Assembly: GCA_027532825.1 (NCBI GenBank)
Contig: JAPZTL010000004.1
Span: 447,077-511,076, forward strand
DNA length: 64,000 nt
DNA from: Silanimonas sp021297925
GTDB taxonomy: Bacteria > Pseudomonadota > Gammaproteobacteria > Xanthomonadales > Xanthomonadaceae
Direction: 5' to 3'
The position numbers and the translations under genes were made by a program. The notes under the pieces are model-generated. The model was not told where the DNA came from and did not search any database. It was given only the letters and a program-made list of their open reading frames with translations. Positions 37,629-46,421 of this stretch are shown one piece after another; positions within the stretch are counted from its first letter, which is position 1, and each line of letters starts with the position of its first letter.

Positions 37629-38941
37629 CGAATCGGTGGGCGGTCGAGCGCATGGGCCGGAGACGGTCCGCGCCCCGACCACCAGAGGTGCCACGAGAAC
37701 ACCAGTCCGCAGGCGCCGAGTGCCGTGTAGAACCACATGCCCGGCGTGTAGCCGGCGGGGTTCTCCGGCGAGGCGCCGGCCCAGTCGTTGAGTGTGCCGA
37801 TCACCACCGGCACCGCGGCCATGCCCACCTGCTGGCAGAAGGTCATCATCGCGTAGGCGGAGCCGAGCCGTTCCTCGTCGACGAGTTGCGCGACGGAGGG
37901 CCAGAGCACGGCGGGGATCAGCGAGAACACCAGCCCGAACAGACCGATGCAGACCAGCAGGGTCATGGGCACTTCGGTGCCGCCCGGCAGGCCGACCAGC
38001 GGCCCCGGTGGCAGGTAGGTCACCGCGAGGAACAGCGGCAGCATCAGCAGCGAGCCGGCCGCCATGAACAGCGAGCGCTTTCCGACGCGGTCGACGATCA
38101 GGCCGAAGATCGGCGTGGCGACGATGGCCGCCATCGGCAGCAGGCTCGAGAGCGCGCCGGCGCTCTCGCGATCGAGGCCGTGCGCCTGCTGGAAGTAGTT
38201 GATGGCGAAGCCGCGGAACGGGAACACCGTGGCGTAGAACACCACGCACAGCGCGACGATGGTCCAGTACGTGCGTGGGAAGCGGAAGATCTGCGAGAAC
38301 TTCAGCTCGTCCGGTGGCGCTCGCTCACCGAGGTGGGCCCGGCCTTCGACGCGGCGTTCGTGCATCCAATACAGCATCGCCGCCGCCACCGCGACGCCGC
38401 CGATGGCCGTGGCCAGCCAAAGCGGGTCCTGCCAATTCGAGTACAGCGGTGCCGCGAATCCGGTCGACCAGTCGGCCGAGGCCGAACCCAGTCGCGAGAT
38501 CGACAGGTTCAGGCCGAAGGCGAAGCTGAGTTCGCTGCCCTTGAACCAGCGGGCGAGCACCGTCGTCGCGGCGACGATCATCGGTTCCGCGCCCAGGCCG
38601 AGGAGGAAACGCCCCGCGACGATGGTTTCGAAATCGGGCCCCAGCGCCGTCATCGCCGCGGCGATCACGCAGACCACGGCGAAGACCAGCAACGCCAGCC
38701 GGGTGCCGAAGCGGTCGATGAACCAGCCGCCGGCGAGCAGCACCAGCAGGGCCGCGATGCTGTAGGCGGTGTACAGCCAGCCCACCTGGCTGTGGCTGAA
38801 ACCGAGCTGCGAGCGCATCAGGTCGACCACCGGGCCGAGCGCGTCGTAGAGGTAGTAGTTGCCGAACATCGCCAAGCTGACCAGCACCAGCGCGGTCCAG
38901 CGCTGCAGGGGCGAAGGTGGGGGCAGGGCGGTCGGGCTCAT
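37625..38941 (-). CDS. MFS transporter
   Basis: This 438-residue protein has 12 predicted helices. MFS motif A is seen after helix 2 (AGGWFIDRFGTRLALL) and again in the second half (PIFGLIVDRVGKRSLFMA). The N-terminus LVLVSLAMFGNYYLYDALGPVVDLMRSQLG resembles the sugar phosphate / OPA and hexuronate-type (ACS) branch. The start used is ATG 38941 (MSPTALPPPSPLQRW); an upstream ATG at 38968 would add nine residues. The substrate is unknown. It is divergent from the fused E1 gene. Confidence 0.88.
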   Translation of the reverse strand: MSPTALPPPSPLQRWTALVLVSLAMFGNYYLYDALGPVVDLMRSQLGFSHSQVGWLYTAYSIAALLVLLAGGWFIDRFGTRLALLVFAVVCVIAAAMTALGPDFETIVAGRFLLGLGAEPMIVAATTVLARWFKGSELSFAFGLNLSISRLGSASADWSTGFAAPLYSNWQDPLWLATAIGGVAVAAAMLYWMHERRVEGRAHLGERAPPDELKFSQIFRFPRTYWTIVALCVVFYATVFPFRGFAINYFQQAHGLDRESAGALSSLLPMAAIVATPIFGLIVDRVGKRSLFMAAGSLLMLPLFLAVTYLPPGPLVGLPGGTEVPMTLLVCIGLFGLVFSLIPAVLWPSVAQLVDEERLGSAYAMMTFCQQVGMAAVPVVIGTLNDWAGASPENPAGYTPGMWFYTALGACGLVFSWHLWWSGRGPSPAHALDRPPIR

Positions 38942-39026
38942 CCGGGGCGTCTCCAAGGCTCGCGGCACCCTAGCGGAAGCCCCGTCCGCCGGGAACGGCT
39001 GCCGCGCCGCGCGATCACGCAGCGCC

Positions 39027-39032
39027 TACAAT
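39027..39032 (+). promoter_or_regulatory. Putative -10 box (TACAAT) of the fused E1 gene
   Basis: TACAAT is 27 nt before the ATG at 39060, a fitting distance for a short leader; no clear -35 is seen. Confidence 0.4.
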
Positions 39033-39059
39033 GGCGGTTTTCCTGCTCCCGGCTCTGCC

Positions 39060-41339
39060 ATGTCCGCCGTCTACGCCCCCGCGATTCCCCGCCCGGTCCC
39101 CGCCCGCATGCGTGGCCTCAATCGCGCCGAGATCTGCGACCAGAATTTCAGCGATTTCGTGAAGGCTTGGGACGGCCCGGTCCAGGCCGCGCCGCCCGCC
39201 GATGCCGCGGTGCTGCCCGGTGCCACGCTCACGGCCGCGGATTTCCTGCATCTGTTCGAGTCGCAGCTGATCAGCCGGCACCTCGACCTGATGGCCCGCG
39301 TGCTGCGCGTGCAGAACAAGGTCTTCTACACCATCGGCTCCAGTGGCCACGAAGGCAACGCGATGGTCGCGCGCGCCACGCGCCACACCGATCCGGCCTT
39401 CCTGCACTACCGCTCCGGCGGCTTCATGGCCGAGCGCTTCCGCAAGCTGCCGGGCATGGACCCGATCATGGATTCGGCGCTCAGCTTCGCGGCCAGCAAG
39501 GACGACCCGGCCTCGGGCGGCCGCCACAAGGTCTGGGGCAGCAAGCCCTTGTGGGTGCTGCCGCAGACCTCGACGATCGCCTCGCACCTTCCGAAGGCCC
39601 TGGGCACGGCCGTCGCCATCGAGCAGGCGCGCCGCATCGGCCATGCGCTGCCGATCCCCGAGGATTCGATCGCCATCTGCTCGTTCGGCGACGCCAGCAG
39701 CAACCACGCCACCGCGCAGACGGCCTTCAACGCCGCCGCATGGACGGCGCACCAGAAACTGCCGGCGCCGGTGCTCTACGTCTGCGAGGACAACGGCATC
39801 GGCATCTCGGTGAAGACGCCGACCGGCTGGGTGGCGGAGCGCTATCGCAACATGCATGGCCTCGACTACTTCTTCGCCGATGGCCTCGACCTTGCCGCCG
39901 GCTACGGGCAGGTCGCCGCTGCCGTCGAGCACTGCCGCCGCACGCGCCGCCCGACCTTCCTGCACCTGAAGACCACGCGGATCATGGGCCACGCCGGCAC
40001 CGACTTCGAGATCGAATGGCGTTCGATCGATGAACTCGTCCAGGTCGAGGCCAGCGACCCGCTGCTGCGCTCCGCCGAGATCGCGCTGATGTCGGGCCTG
40101 ATGTCGAAGGACCAGCTGCTGGCGTACTACGAGTCCTTCCGCGGCAAGTGCTTCGCCGCCGCCGAGGAGGCCGACCGCCGCCCGAAGATCGAGACCCTCG
40201 AGGAGATCATCGCGCCGCTGGCCCCGTACCATCCGGAACTCGTACACCGCGAGGCCACGCGCAACGACTATGCGGACGCCCGCCTGAAGGCCTTCGGCGG
40301 CGAGGCCAAGCTGCCCGAGAAGCAGCCGGCCAAGCACCTCGCCATCCAGATCAACCAGGCGCTGCACGACCTGTTCGCCAAGTACCCGGAGACCCTGCTG
40401 TTCGGCGAGGACGTCGCGCAGAAGGGCGGCGTTTACACGGTGACGAAGGGCCTGCACAAGGCCTTCGGCCCGGCGCGGGTGTTCAACACGCTGCTCGACG
40501 AGACGATCATCCTCGGTCTCGCGCAGGGCTACGCCAACCTCGGCATGATCCCGGTGCCGGAGATCCAGTACCTCGCCTACTTCCACAACGCCTGCGACCA
40601 GATCCGCGGCGAAGCCTGCTCGCTGCAGTTCTTCTCGAACGGCCAGTACCGCAACCCGATGGTGGTGCGCATCGCCGGCCTCGGCTACCAGCGCGGCTTC
40701 GGCGGGCACTTCCACAACGACAACTCGATCACCGCGCTGCGTGACATCCCGGGCCTGGTCATTGGTTGCCCCAGCCGTGGCGACGATGCGGCGATGATGC
40801 TCCGCACGATGATGGCCCTGGCCCGCGTGGACGGTCGCGTCTGCGCCTTCCTCGAGCCGATCGCCACCTACATGACCAAGGACCTGCACGAGGCCGGCGA
40901 CGGCGGGTGGCTGACCGAGTATCCGGCGCCGGACCGCGCCATCCCGGTGGGCGAGGGCAAGGTCTATGGCGAGGGCGATGATCTGGTGATCTACACCTTC
41001 GGCAACGGCGTGCCGATGAGCCTGAAGGCCGCGCGGCAGATCGAATCCACCCAAGGCTGGCGGGTGCGCGTGGTCGATCTGCGCTGGCTGCTGCCGCTCA
41101 ACGCGGCGTTCATCCTCGAGCAGGCGAAAAACGCGAAGCGCATCCTGGTCGTCGACGAGGGCCGCCGCAGCGCCGGCGTGGGCGAGGGCATCATCACCGC
41201 GCTGGTCGAGGGCGGCCTCGGCGCCACGCCGCTGGCCCGCGTCTGCGGCGCCGACACCTACACCCCGCTGGCGGGCGCGGCCTTCCTGGTGCTGCCGTCC
41301 GAAGCCGACATCGTGGCCGCCGCCGGCACCTTGGCCTGA
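39060..41339 (+). CDS. Fused alpha/beta E1-type thiamine pyrophosphate dehydrogenase (branched-chain 2-oxoacid-like)
   Basis: This 759-residue protein joins an alpha-like TPP-binding half (about 1-400: IGSSGHEGNAMVARATRH, FLHYRSGG, and the GDG..N-type TPP motif in CSFGDASSNHATAQTAFN...CEDNGIGISV) to a beta-like half (about 420-759: TLLFGEDVAQKGGVYTVTKGL, PEIQYLAYFHNACDQIR, VVDLRWLLPLNAAFILEQ). Separate E1 alpha and beta subunits are the norm; fusion in one chain is unusual. No E2 or E3 gene is nearby, so its partner complex is unknown. It is a single gene bounded by a hairpin at 41352-41376. Confidence 0.88.
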   Translation: MSAVYAPAIPRPVPARMRGLNRAEICDQNFSDFVKAWDGPVQAAPPADAAVLPGATLTAADFLHLFESQLISRHLDLMARVLRVQNKVFYTIGSSGHEGNAMVARATRHTDPAFLHYRSGGFMAERFRKLPGMDPIMDSALSFAASKDDPASGGRHKVWGSKPLWVLPQTSTIASHLPKALGTAVAIEQARRIGHALPIPEDSIAICSFGDASSNHATAQTAFNAAAWTAHQKLPAPVLYVCEDNGIGISVKTPTGWVAERYRNMHGLDYFFADGLDLAAGYGQVAAAVEHCRRTRRPTFLHLKTTRIMGHAGTDFEIEWRSIDELVQVEASDPLLRSAEIALMSGLMSKDQLLAYYESFRGKCFAAAEEADRRPKIETLEEIIAPLAPYHPELVHREATRNDYADARLKAFGGEAKLPEKQPAKHLAIQINQALHDLFAKYPETLLFGEDVAQKGGVYTVTKGLHKAFGPARVFNTLLDETIILGLAQGYANLGMIPVPEIQYLAYFHNACDQIRGEACSLQFFSNGQYRNPMVVRIAGLGYQRGFGGHFHNDNSITALRDIPGLVIGCPSRGDDAAMMLRTMMALARVDGRVCAFLEPIATYMTKDLHEAGDGGWLTEYPAPDRAIPVGEGKVYGEGDDLVIYTFGNGVPMSLKAARQIESTQGWRVRVVDLRWLLPLNAAFILEQAKNAKRILVVDEGRRSAGVGEGIITALVEGGLGATPLARVCGADTYTPLAGAAFLVLPSEADIVAAAGTLA

Positions 41340-41351
41340 GGCCGAAAACGC

Positions 41352-41376
41352 GACGCCCGGCGCGGGGCCGGGCGTC
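41352..41376 (-). terminator. Intrinsic terminator between the fused E1 gene and the PhnD-like gene
   Basis: GACGCCCGGC and GCCGGGCGTC form a perfect 10-bp stem with a 5-nt loop. On the minus strand it is followed by GCGTTTTC, giving a T4 tail for the PhnD-like gene; on the plus strand there is no T-run. Confidence 0.6.
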
Positions 41377-41387
41377 GGAGTCGGGAT

Positions 41388-42281
41388 TCAGCGACCGCCG
41401 GCGGGCGGTGCCGCGGCGGGTGGCGGAGAGGCGGGAGCGGGTGCCGCGGCGGGCGCTCGCGGCGGCGCGTAGCCGAACGACGTCGACAGCAGGCGCTCCA
41501 TCCCGTCGTAAGGCGCGGAATTCGTCTCGACGAAGCGCTCGGTGCGAAGCTCGTTCATGATGACGAACGCGTCGGGGTCCTGGCTGAGCTTCAGCAGGGC
41601 CTCCGTGATCTTGGCGCGATCCGCCGCCGGCACGCGCGGCGACGCGCTGAAGACGCGACCGGGCACCGTGCGACTACGCCAGATCTCGGTGAGGGCTGGG
41701 TTCTCGCCGGCAAGGTAGGCCGGCAGCAGGGCGCCCACCACATCCCCCGAAAACACAAGATCGGGACCGTCCGACCACTTGCTGCTGATGGCGCGGACTT
41801 CCGGTTGCGCCAACGGGTTCCGGAAGCTGTCGAAGACCAGCACGTAGCCGAGGTTCGGTGACCCGAGCGACGCGACCGTGCGGCCGACGATGCCCTCGCG
41901 GCCCTCGGCCGCGATCTCGGCGTCCTCCACCGCGATCACGAAGGCGGAGTCCTCGACGGTGCGGGCCAGCGGGACGTAGCCGCTGCGCTTGCTGCGGTAG
42001 TCGAAGAAGTGGCCCTCCTCGAACAGGATGTCGGCGCCGCTGCCGGTTCGCAGGTCCCGCCAGTGCTGGTTGAAGTTCGGCGCCGCGCGCAAGGTGAAGC
42101 GGTGCCCGGTCGACCGGTTGAGGTACTCGACCAGCGGGCCGTAGACCTCCTGGATCTGGTCGGCGGGGAACGAGGGCTCGACCGCGAGCGTGTAGTCGGC
42201 GGCCTTCGCGGCGGGGAGGGATGTCAGGGCCAGGACGGCCACCACGGCGGCGCGGAGGGCGCCGCGGAACGGATTCGTCAT
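41388..42281 (-). CDS. Orphan PhnD-like periplasmic substrate-binding protein
   Basis: This 297-residue protein has a signal peptide (AAVVAVLALTSLPAAKAA). The PhnD/SsuA-type domain opens with YTLAVEPSFPADQIQEVYGPLVEYLNRSTGHRFTL, then LRTGSGADILFEEGHFFDYR, GRTVASLGSPNLGYVLVFDSFRNP and VPAADRAKITEALLKLSQDPD. Family members deliver phosphonate, phosphite or similar ligands to ABC importers. No permease or ATPase is adjacent. The last ~30 residues are almost all Ala and Pro, an unusual tail that may act as a spacer. It could be a binding or signalling module rather than a transport partner. Confidence 0.8.
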   Translation of the reverse strand: MTNPFRGALRAAVVAVLALTSLPAAKAADYTLAVEPSFPADQIQEVYGPLVEYLNRSTGHRFTLRAAPNFNQHWRDLRTGSGADILFEEGHFFDYRSKRSGYVPLARTVEDSAFVIAVEDAEIAAEGREGIVGRTVASLGSPNLGYVLVFDSFRNPLAQPEVRAISSKWSDGPDLVFSGDVVGALLPAYLAGENPALTEIWRSRTVPGRVFSASPRVPAADRAKITEALLKLSQDPDAFVIMNELRTERFVETNSAPYDGMERLLSTSFGYAPPRAPAAAPAPASPPPAAAPPAGGR

Positions 42282-42344
42282 CGTGCAGGACCTCGGGATC
42301 GGAGGGGACGCATCATGCGCTGCGCCCCAGTCTAGAGCCTTTCA

Positions 42345-43232
42345 TCAAATCGGGCGCGCCAGCCCGGCAAGCGGCTCGGCGAGGCGGACCGGCCGGCCGT
42401 TCGCGAACACCGGCACGGCCTCGTCCAGCGCCCCGACGACCAGGGCCCCCCGGCCGTCCCGGGTCGCCCCGACGACGTCCGCGACGGGCGCGCCGGTCCC
42501 GTCGGTCAACGGCGTGTCCGTCCCCAGGGACTCGCCATCGGCCCACCAGGTCCGGCGCTTCGCCTGTCCGAGGAAGTGGGTCCGGGCCACGATCTCTTGG
42601 CCCGGATAGCAGCCCTTGCGCACGCTGAAGGCCTTCAGGCGATCCAGCGACAGCATGTGCGGGGTCCATCGCGGTTCGTCCCCGCGCCGGCGTCGGGGCA
42701 GCCCGTGCCGGAGGTCCTCGTCGCGCCACCGTGCCGAAGCGTCCGGGTCCGCCCCGCCGATCCGCGGGGCGATCCAGAGCCGGCGGGTGCCGCCCTCGGT
42801 GGAGAGGTCCAGTCCCATCGCCTCCCCGTCCTCGAGAACGCCGTCGCGCCCGCCGCCGCTGTCCCCGGCCCCGAAGACGCCGTAGGCGGCGAGGTCCTCC
42901 CGGTGGCGGAGCGTGGCCCTGGTGCGCAGAAGGAAGCGCGACAGCCGGGTCGTGAAGTCGACGGGATCGGCATCCAGCAGCACGAGGCGCAGGTGCCCGG
43001 CCCGGGGCCTGGCCAGTGCGAATAGCGCGTCGACCCGCCCCTTGGGCGTCAGCCAGCCGCTCCAGTGCCAGCGGCCTTCGGCGAGGCCGAGCACATCGTT
43101 CATGGTCTGGGCCTGGGCGAAGGCCTCGGCCTGGGGGCCTTCGAGGTCGACGACGGCGAGGCCGTCGAGGAGGGATCCTGCGATCGCTTTCACGTGGTTT
43201 CGCTTGAACGGCTTGGAACGGGTGCTTAACAT
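42345..43232 (-). CDS. ygfZ: Folate-binding protein YgfZ (Fe-S cluster assembly/repair)
   Basis: This is a 295-residue GcvT-like protein. The defining K-G-C-Y-x-G-Q-E motif is intact (SVRKGCYPGQEIVARTHFLGQAKRR, about 205-230), and the N-terminal domain has the usual folate-binding arrangement (WLTPKGRVDALFALAR). YgfZ uses tetrahydrofolate to help maintain Fe-S enzymes. Divergence from sdh, whose SdhB subunit carries three Fe-S clusters, is fitting. Its ATG lies 6 nt from the SDHAF4-like start on the opposite strand. Confidence 0.93.
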   Translation of the reverse strand: MLSTRSKPFKRNHVKAIAGSLLDGLAVVDLEGPQAEAFAQAQTMNDVLGLAEGRWHWSGWLTPKGRVDALFALARPRAGHLRLVLLDADPVDFTTRLSRFLLRTRATLRHREDLAAYGVFGAGDSGGGRDGVLEDGEAMGLDLSTEGGTRRLWIAPRIGGADPDASARWRDEDLRHGLPRRRRGDEPRWTPHMLSLDRLKAFSVRKGCYPGQEIVARTHFLGQAKRRTWWADGESLGTDTPLTDGTGAPVADVVGATRDGRGALVVGALDEAVPVFANGRPVRLAEPLAGLARPI

Positions 43233-43238
43233 CCATGG

Positions 43239-43412
43239 ATGTCTCCGCAGCCGCCCAGTCTAGGCCACCTTCCGGCCTCCACGGTGCCCGACGCACCCGG
43301 GGCCCCGGCCTCCGGCGATACGGTCCCTGCCGTCGAGGTGGGGGGGCGGGACGGGCCCGAACCGACCCGCTACGGCGACTGGGAAAAGAACGGTCGCTGC
43401 ATCGACTTCTGA
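43239..43412 (+). CDS. SDHAF4-like succinate dehydrogenase assembly factor (DUF1674)
   Basis: This 57-codon gene runs from ATG 43239 (MSPQPPSLGH) to TGA 43410-43412. The N-terminal half is a low-complexity Ala/Pro/Gly stretch. The C-terminus, GPEPTRYGDWEKNGRCIDF, is the signature of DUF1674/SDHAF4, the factor that binds flavinylated SDHA and helps it join SdhB. It sits 50 bp before sdhC, so it probably opens the succinate dehydrogenase operon. Its shortness makes it easy to miss. The start is less certain than the C-terminus. Confidence 0.85.
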   Translation: MSPQPPSLGHLPASTVPDAPGAPASGDTVPAVEVGGRDGPEPTRYGDWEKNGRCIDF

Positions 43413-43462
43413 CCGCAGGACGCGGCCCCTCCGAACAACTGGCACCCGCAACGAGCGAGCCC

Positions 43463-43858
43463 ATGGCCACGCAATCCCGACCCCTGTCCCCGCATCTGCA
43501 GGTCTACAAGCCGCAGATCACCTCGACGATGTCGATCGTCCATCGCATCACCGGGGTCGTGAACGCCCTGGGCTTCCTGCTCGTCGCGGCCTGGCTGGTC
43601 GCACTGGCCGGCGGCGAGGCGAGCCACGCCGCCGCGCAGGCGGCCGCCGGCTCGCTGCCCGGCAGGATCGCGCTGTTCGCGTTCTCCGCGACGCTGGTCT
43701 ACCACCTCTTGAACGGCGTGCGCCACCTGTTCTGGGACATGGGCTGGGGCTTCGAGATCCCGCAGGTCTACCGCAGCGGCTACACCGTGCTGGTGCTCGC
43801 GGTGGTGCTCACCGCCGGCGTCTGGTACGCCGGCCTGATGGCCGGGGGTGCCGCATGA
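43463..43858 (+). CDS. sdhC: Succinate dehydrogenase cytochrome b556 subunit
   Basis: This 131-residue membrane subunit has three helices. The family signature is intact: SPHLQVYKPQITSTMSIVHRITG near the N-terminus, including Ser and Arg that contact ubiquinone, and YHLLNGVRHLFWDMG with the heme-ligand His. It anchors the SdhAB dimer and reduces ubiquinone with SdhD. The start ATG 43463 is used; the frame is open further upstream but without SdhC homology. The stop overlaps the sdhD ATG (ATGA). Confidence 0.95.
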   Translation: MATQSRPLSPHLQVYKPQITSTMSIVHRITGVVNALGFLLVAAWLVALAGGEASHAAAQAAAGSLPGRIALFAFSATLVYHLLNGVRHLFWDMGWGFEIPQVYRSGYTVLVLAVVLTAGVWYAGLMAGGAA

Positions 43859-44238
43859 GCCGCCTCCGGCATCCGTGGGCCATCGCCCGCGGCCTCGGCA
43901 GCGCGAAGGAAGGCGTCGCCCACTGGTGGTCGCAGCGCGTCTCGGCCGCCGCACTGCTGTTCCTCGTGCCCTGGTTCGTCGCGACCGCCGTCTCGATGAT
44001 CGGCATGGACCACGCCAATGCCCGCGCCTTCCTGGCCGAGCCGACCAACGCGACGTTGATGCTGGCCTTCGTGCTGGCCGCCGCGTGGCACGCGCGCCTC
44101 GGCCTGCAGGTCGTGGTCGAGGACTACATCCACACCCCGTGGCTGGAGATCGCGCTGCAGCTGCTGGTCAAGGCCGCGTACGCGCTGGCCGCGATCGCTT
44201 CCGTCGTGGCCATCGGCCGCATCGCCTTCACCGCCTGA
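43855..44238 (+). CDS. sdhD: Succinate dehydrogenase hydrophobic membrane anchor subunit
   Basis: This 127-residue protein has three transmembrane helices. HWWSQRVSAAALLFLVPWF carries the conserved Arg, and WHARLGLQVVVEDYIH contains the candidate heme-ligand His and the conserved Asp-Tyr used in quinone binding. It overlaps sdhC by 4 bp and is followed by sdhA after 7 bp, as usual. Confidence 0.93.
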   Translation: MSRLRHPWAIARGLGSAKEGVAHWWSQRVSAAALLFLVPWFVATAVSMIGMDHANARAFLAEPTNATLMLAFVLAAAWHARLGLQVVVEDYIHTPWLEIALQLLVKAAYALAAIASVVAIGRIAFTA

Positions 44239-44245
44239 GCCTCCC

Positions 44246-46039
44246 ATGACGACTGCCTACAAGATCACCGAGCACCAGTACGACATGATCGTCGTCGGTG
44301 CGGGCGGCGCCGGTCTCCGCGCCACCTTCGGCCTCGCCGCCAAGGGCCTGCAGACGGCCTGCATCACCAAGGTCTTCCCGACCCGCTCGCACACCGTGGC
44401 GGCGCAGGGCGGCATTTCCGCCGCGCTCGCCAACATGGGCGAGGACGACTGGCGCTACCACTTCTTCGACACCGTGAAGGGCTCGGATTGGCTGGGCGAC
44501 CAGGACGCCATCGAGTACATGTGCCGCGAGGCCATCCCGGCCATCATCGAGCTCGAGCACTACGGCGTGCCGTTCTCGCGCACCGAGGAAGGCAAGATCT
44601 ACCAGCGCCCGTTCGGCGGCATGACCACCCGCTACGGCGAGGGCCCGCCGGCCCAGCGCACCTGCGCCGCCGCCGACCGCACCGGCCACGCCATCCTGCA
44701 CACGCTGTACCAGCAGTCGCTGGCGCATGACGCGCGCTTCTTCATCGAGTACTTCGCCCTCGACCTGATCATGGACGAGGAGGGCGTGTGCCGCGGCGTG
44801 ATCGCCCTCGACATGGCCGAAGGCACGATCCACGTGTTCCGCGCCCACGGCGTGGTGCTGGCCACCGGCGGCTACGGCCGCGCGTACTTCTCGGCGACGT
44901 CGGCGCACACCTGCACCGGCGACGGCGGCGGCATGGCGCTGCGAGCCGGCCTGCCGCTGCAGGACATGGAGTTCGTCCAGTTCCACCCGACGGGCATCTA
45001 CGGTGCCGGCTGCCTGATCACCGAAGGCGTGCGCGGCGAAGGCGGCATCCTGCGCAACGCCCAGGGCGAGCGCTTCATGGAGCGCTACGCCCCGAGCGTG
45101 AAGGACCTCGCCCCGCGCGACATGGTCAGCCGCTCGATGACCATCGAGATCCGCGAAGGCCGCGGCGTCGGCGCCAACGGCGACCACATCCACCTCGACC
45201 TGACCCACCTCGACCCGAAGGTCATCCACGAGCGCCTGCCGGGCATTGCCGAGACCGCGAAGATCTTCGCCGGCGTCGACGTCGAGAAGCAGCCGATCCC
45301 GGTGCTGCCGACCGTCCACTACAACATGGGCGGCCTGCAGACGAACTACCACGGTGAAGTCGTCACGCTGAAGGACGGCAACCCGGATTCGGTCGTGCCG
45401 GGCCTGTACTCGATCGGCGAAGCCGCCTGCGTGTCGGTGCACGGCGCCAACCGCCTCGGCTCGAACTCGCTGCTCGACCTCGTGGTGTTCGGCCGCGCCG
45501 TGGCCAACCGCTGCGCCGAGACGATCAAGCCGGGCCAGCCGCACAAGCGCCTCGCCTCCGACGCGCTCGACAAGTCGCTCGCCAACCTCGACAAGCTGCG
45601 CTTCGCCAAGGGCGGCACGCCGACGGCCGACATCCGCCTGAACATGCAGCGCATCATGCAGAACGACGCCGCGGTGTTCCGCACCGGCGAGACGCTGCAG
45701 CAGGGCGTGTCGAAGATCCAGCAGGCCTTCAAGAGCTTTGAGGACGTCAAGGTCAGTGACCGCTCGCTGGTCTGGAACTCCGACCTCATCGAGACGCTGG
45801 AGCTGCAGAACCTGCTCTCCCAGGCCGTGGTCACGATCATCTCGGCGGAAAACCGCAAGGAATCGCGCGGCGCCCACGCCCGCGAGGACTTCCCGGACCG
45901 CGACGACGCCGAGTGGATGAAGCACACGCTGTGCTGGATCGACGAGAAGGGCAACACGCGCATCGACTACCGCCCGGTGCACCTCAACACCCAGACCGAC
46001 GCCGTGCAGTCCATCCCGCCCAAGGCGCGCAAGTACTGA
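44246..46039 (+). CDS. sdhA: Succinate dehydrogenase flavoprotein subunit
   Basis: This 597-residue subunit oxidises succinate to fumarate. The FAD-binding GAGGAGLRATFGLA, the covalent flavin His49 in PTRSHTVAAQGGI, the substrate-binding loops (FVQFHPTGIYGAG, GEGGILRNAQGERFMERY) and HGANRLGSNSLLDLVVFGR are all present. The length is normal. The Mpo1-like gene follows after 1 bp, separating it from sdhB. Flavinylation would be assisted by SdhE encoded downstream. Confidence 0.96.
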   Translation: MTTAYKITEHQYDMIVVGAGGAGLRATFGLAAKGLQTACITKVFPTRSHTVAAQGGISAALANMGEDDWRYHFFDTVKGSDWLGDQDAIEYMCREAIPAIIELEHYGVPFSRTEEGKIYQRPFGGMTTRYGEGPPAQRTCAAADRTGHAILHTLYQQSLAHDARFFIEYFALDLIMDEEGVCRGVIALDMAEGTIHVFRAHGVVLATGGYGRAYFSATSAHTCTGDGGGMALRAGLPLQDMEFVQFHPTGIYGAGCLITEGVRGEGGILRNAQGERFMERYAPSVKDLAPRDMVSRSMTIEIREGRGVGANGDHIHLDLTHLDPKVIHERLPGIAETAKIFAGVDVEKQPIPVLPTVHYNMGGLQTNYHGEVVTLKDGNPDSVVPGLYSIGEAACVSVHGANRLGSNSLLDLVVFGRAVANRCAETIKPGQPHKRLASDALDKSLANLDKLRFAKGGTPTADIRLNMQRIMQNDAAVFRTGETLQQGVSKIQQAFKSFEDVKVSDRSLVWNSDLIETLELQNLLSQAVVTIISAENRKESRGAHAREDFPDRDDAEWMKHTLCWIDEKGNTRIDYRPVHLNTQTDAVQSIPPKARKY

Positions 46040-46040
46040 C

Positions 46041-46409
46041 ATGGGCACCGAGCGCGAAGGCGGCTTGCTGGCCTGGCAGTTCCGCGATTACGCGGAGCGC
46101 CACGAGGACAAGCTCAACCTCTGGTTGCACCTCTACGCGGTGCCGGCCTTCGTCGCCGGCAGCCTCGCGGCGGTGGTGAACCTGCTCGCGCTCAGCCTCG
46201 TCGGCGTGCTCGCGTCGCTGGCGTTCGTGGTGGCCGCCTTCCTCGTGCAGGGCCTCGGCCACAAGCGCGAGTCGGCGGCGCCGGTGCCCTTCGATGGCCC
46301 CGGCGACTTCCTGAAGCGCGTGTTCGCCGAACAGTTCGTCACCTTTCCCCGTTTCGTCCTTTCCGGCGGCTGGATGCGCAACGTCACGCGCCGCGCCGGG
46401 CACCACTGA
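46041..46409 (+). CDS. Mpo1-like (DUF962) membrane protein inside the sdh operon
   Basis: This is a 122-residue protein; FRDYAERHEDKLNLWLHLYAVPAFVAGSLA and GLGHKRESAAPVPFDGPGDFLKRVFAEQFVTFPRFVLSGGW match the DUF962/Mpo1 family, including the conserved H...N-x-x-L-H and GH-x-x-E segments. Yeast Mpo1 is an Fe(II)-dependent dioxygenase of 2-hydroxy fatty acids, and the His residues that bind iron there appear kept. About three helices are predicted. Its position between sdhA and sdhB, with 1- and 12-bp gaps, means it is co-transcribed with the respiratory enzyme. Confidence 0.85.
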   Translation: MGTEREGGLLAWQFRDYAERHEDKLNLWLHLYAVPAFVAGSLAAVVNLLALSLVGVLASLAFVVAAFLVQGLGHKRESAAPVPFDGPGDFLKRVFAEQFVTFPRFVLSGGWMRNVTRRAGHH

Positions 46410-46421
46410 CCGAGGTTCACG

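Noticed and set aside
43235..43462. 76-residue N-terminal extension of SdhC
   Set aside because: SdhC homology begins at ATG 43463; the upstream part overlaps the SDHAF4-like gene in another frame.
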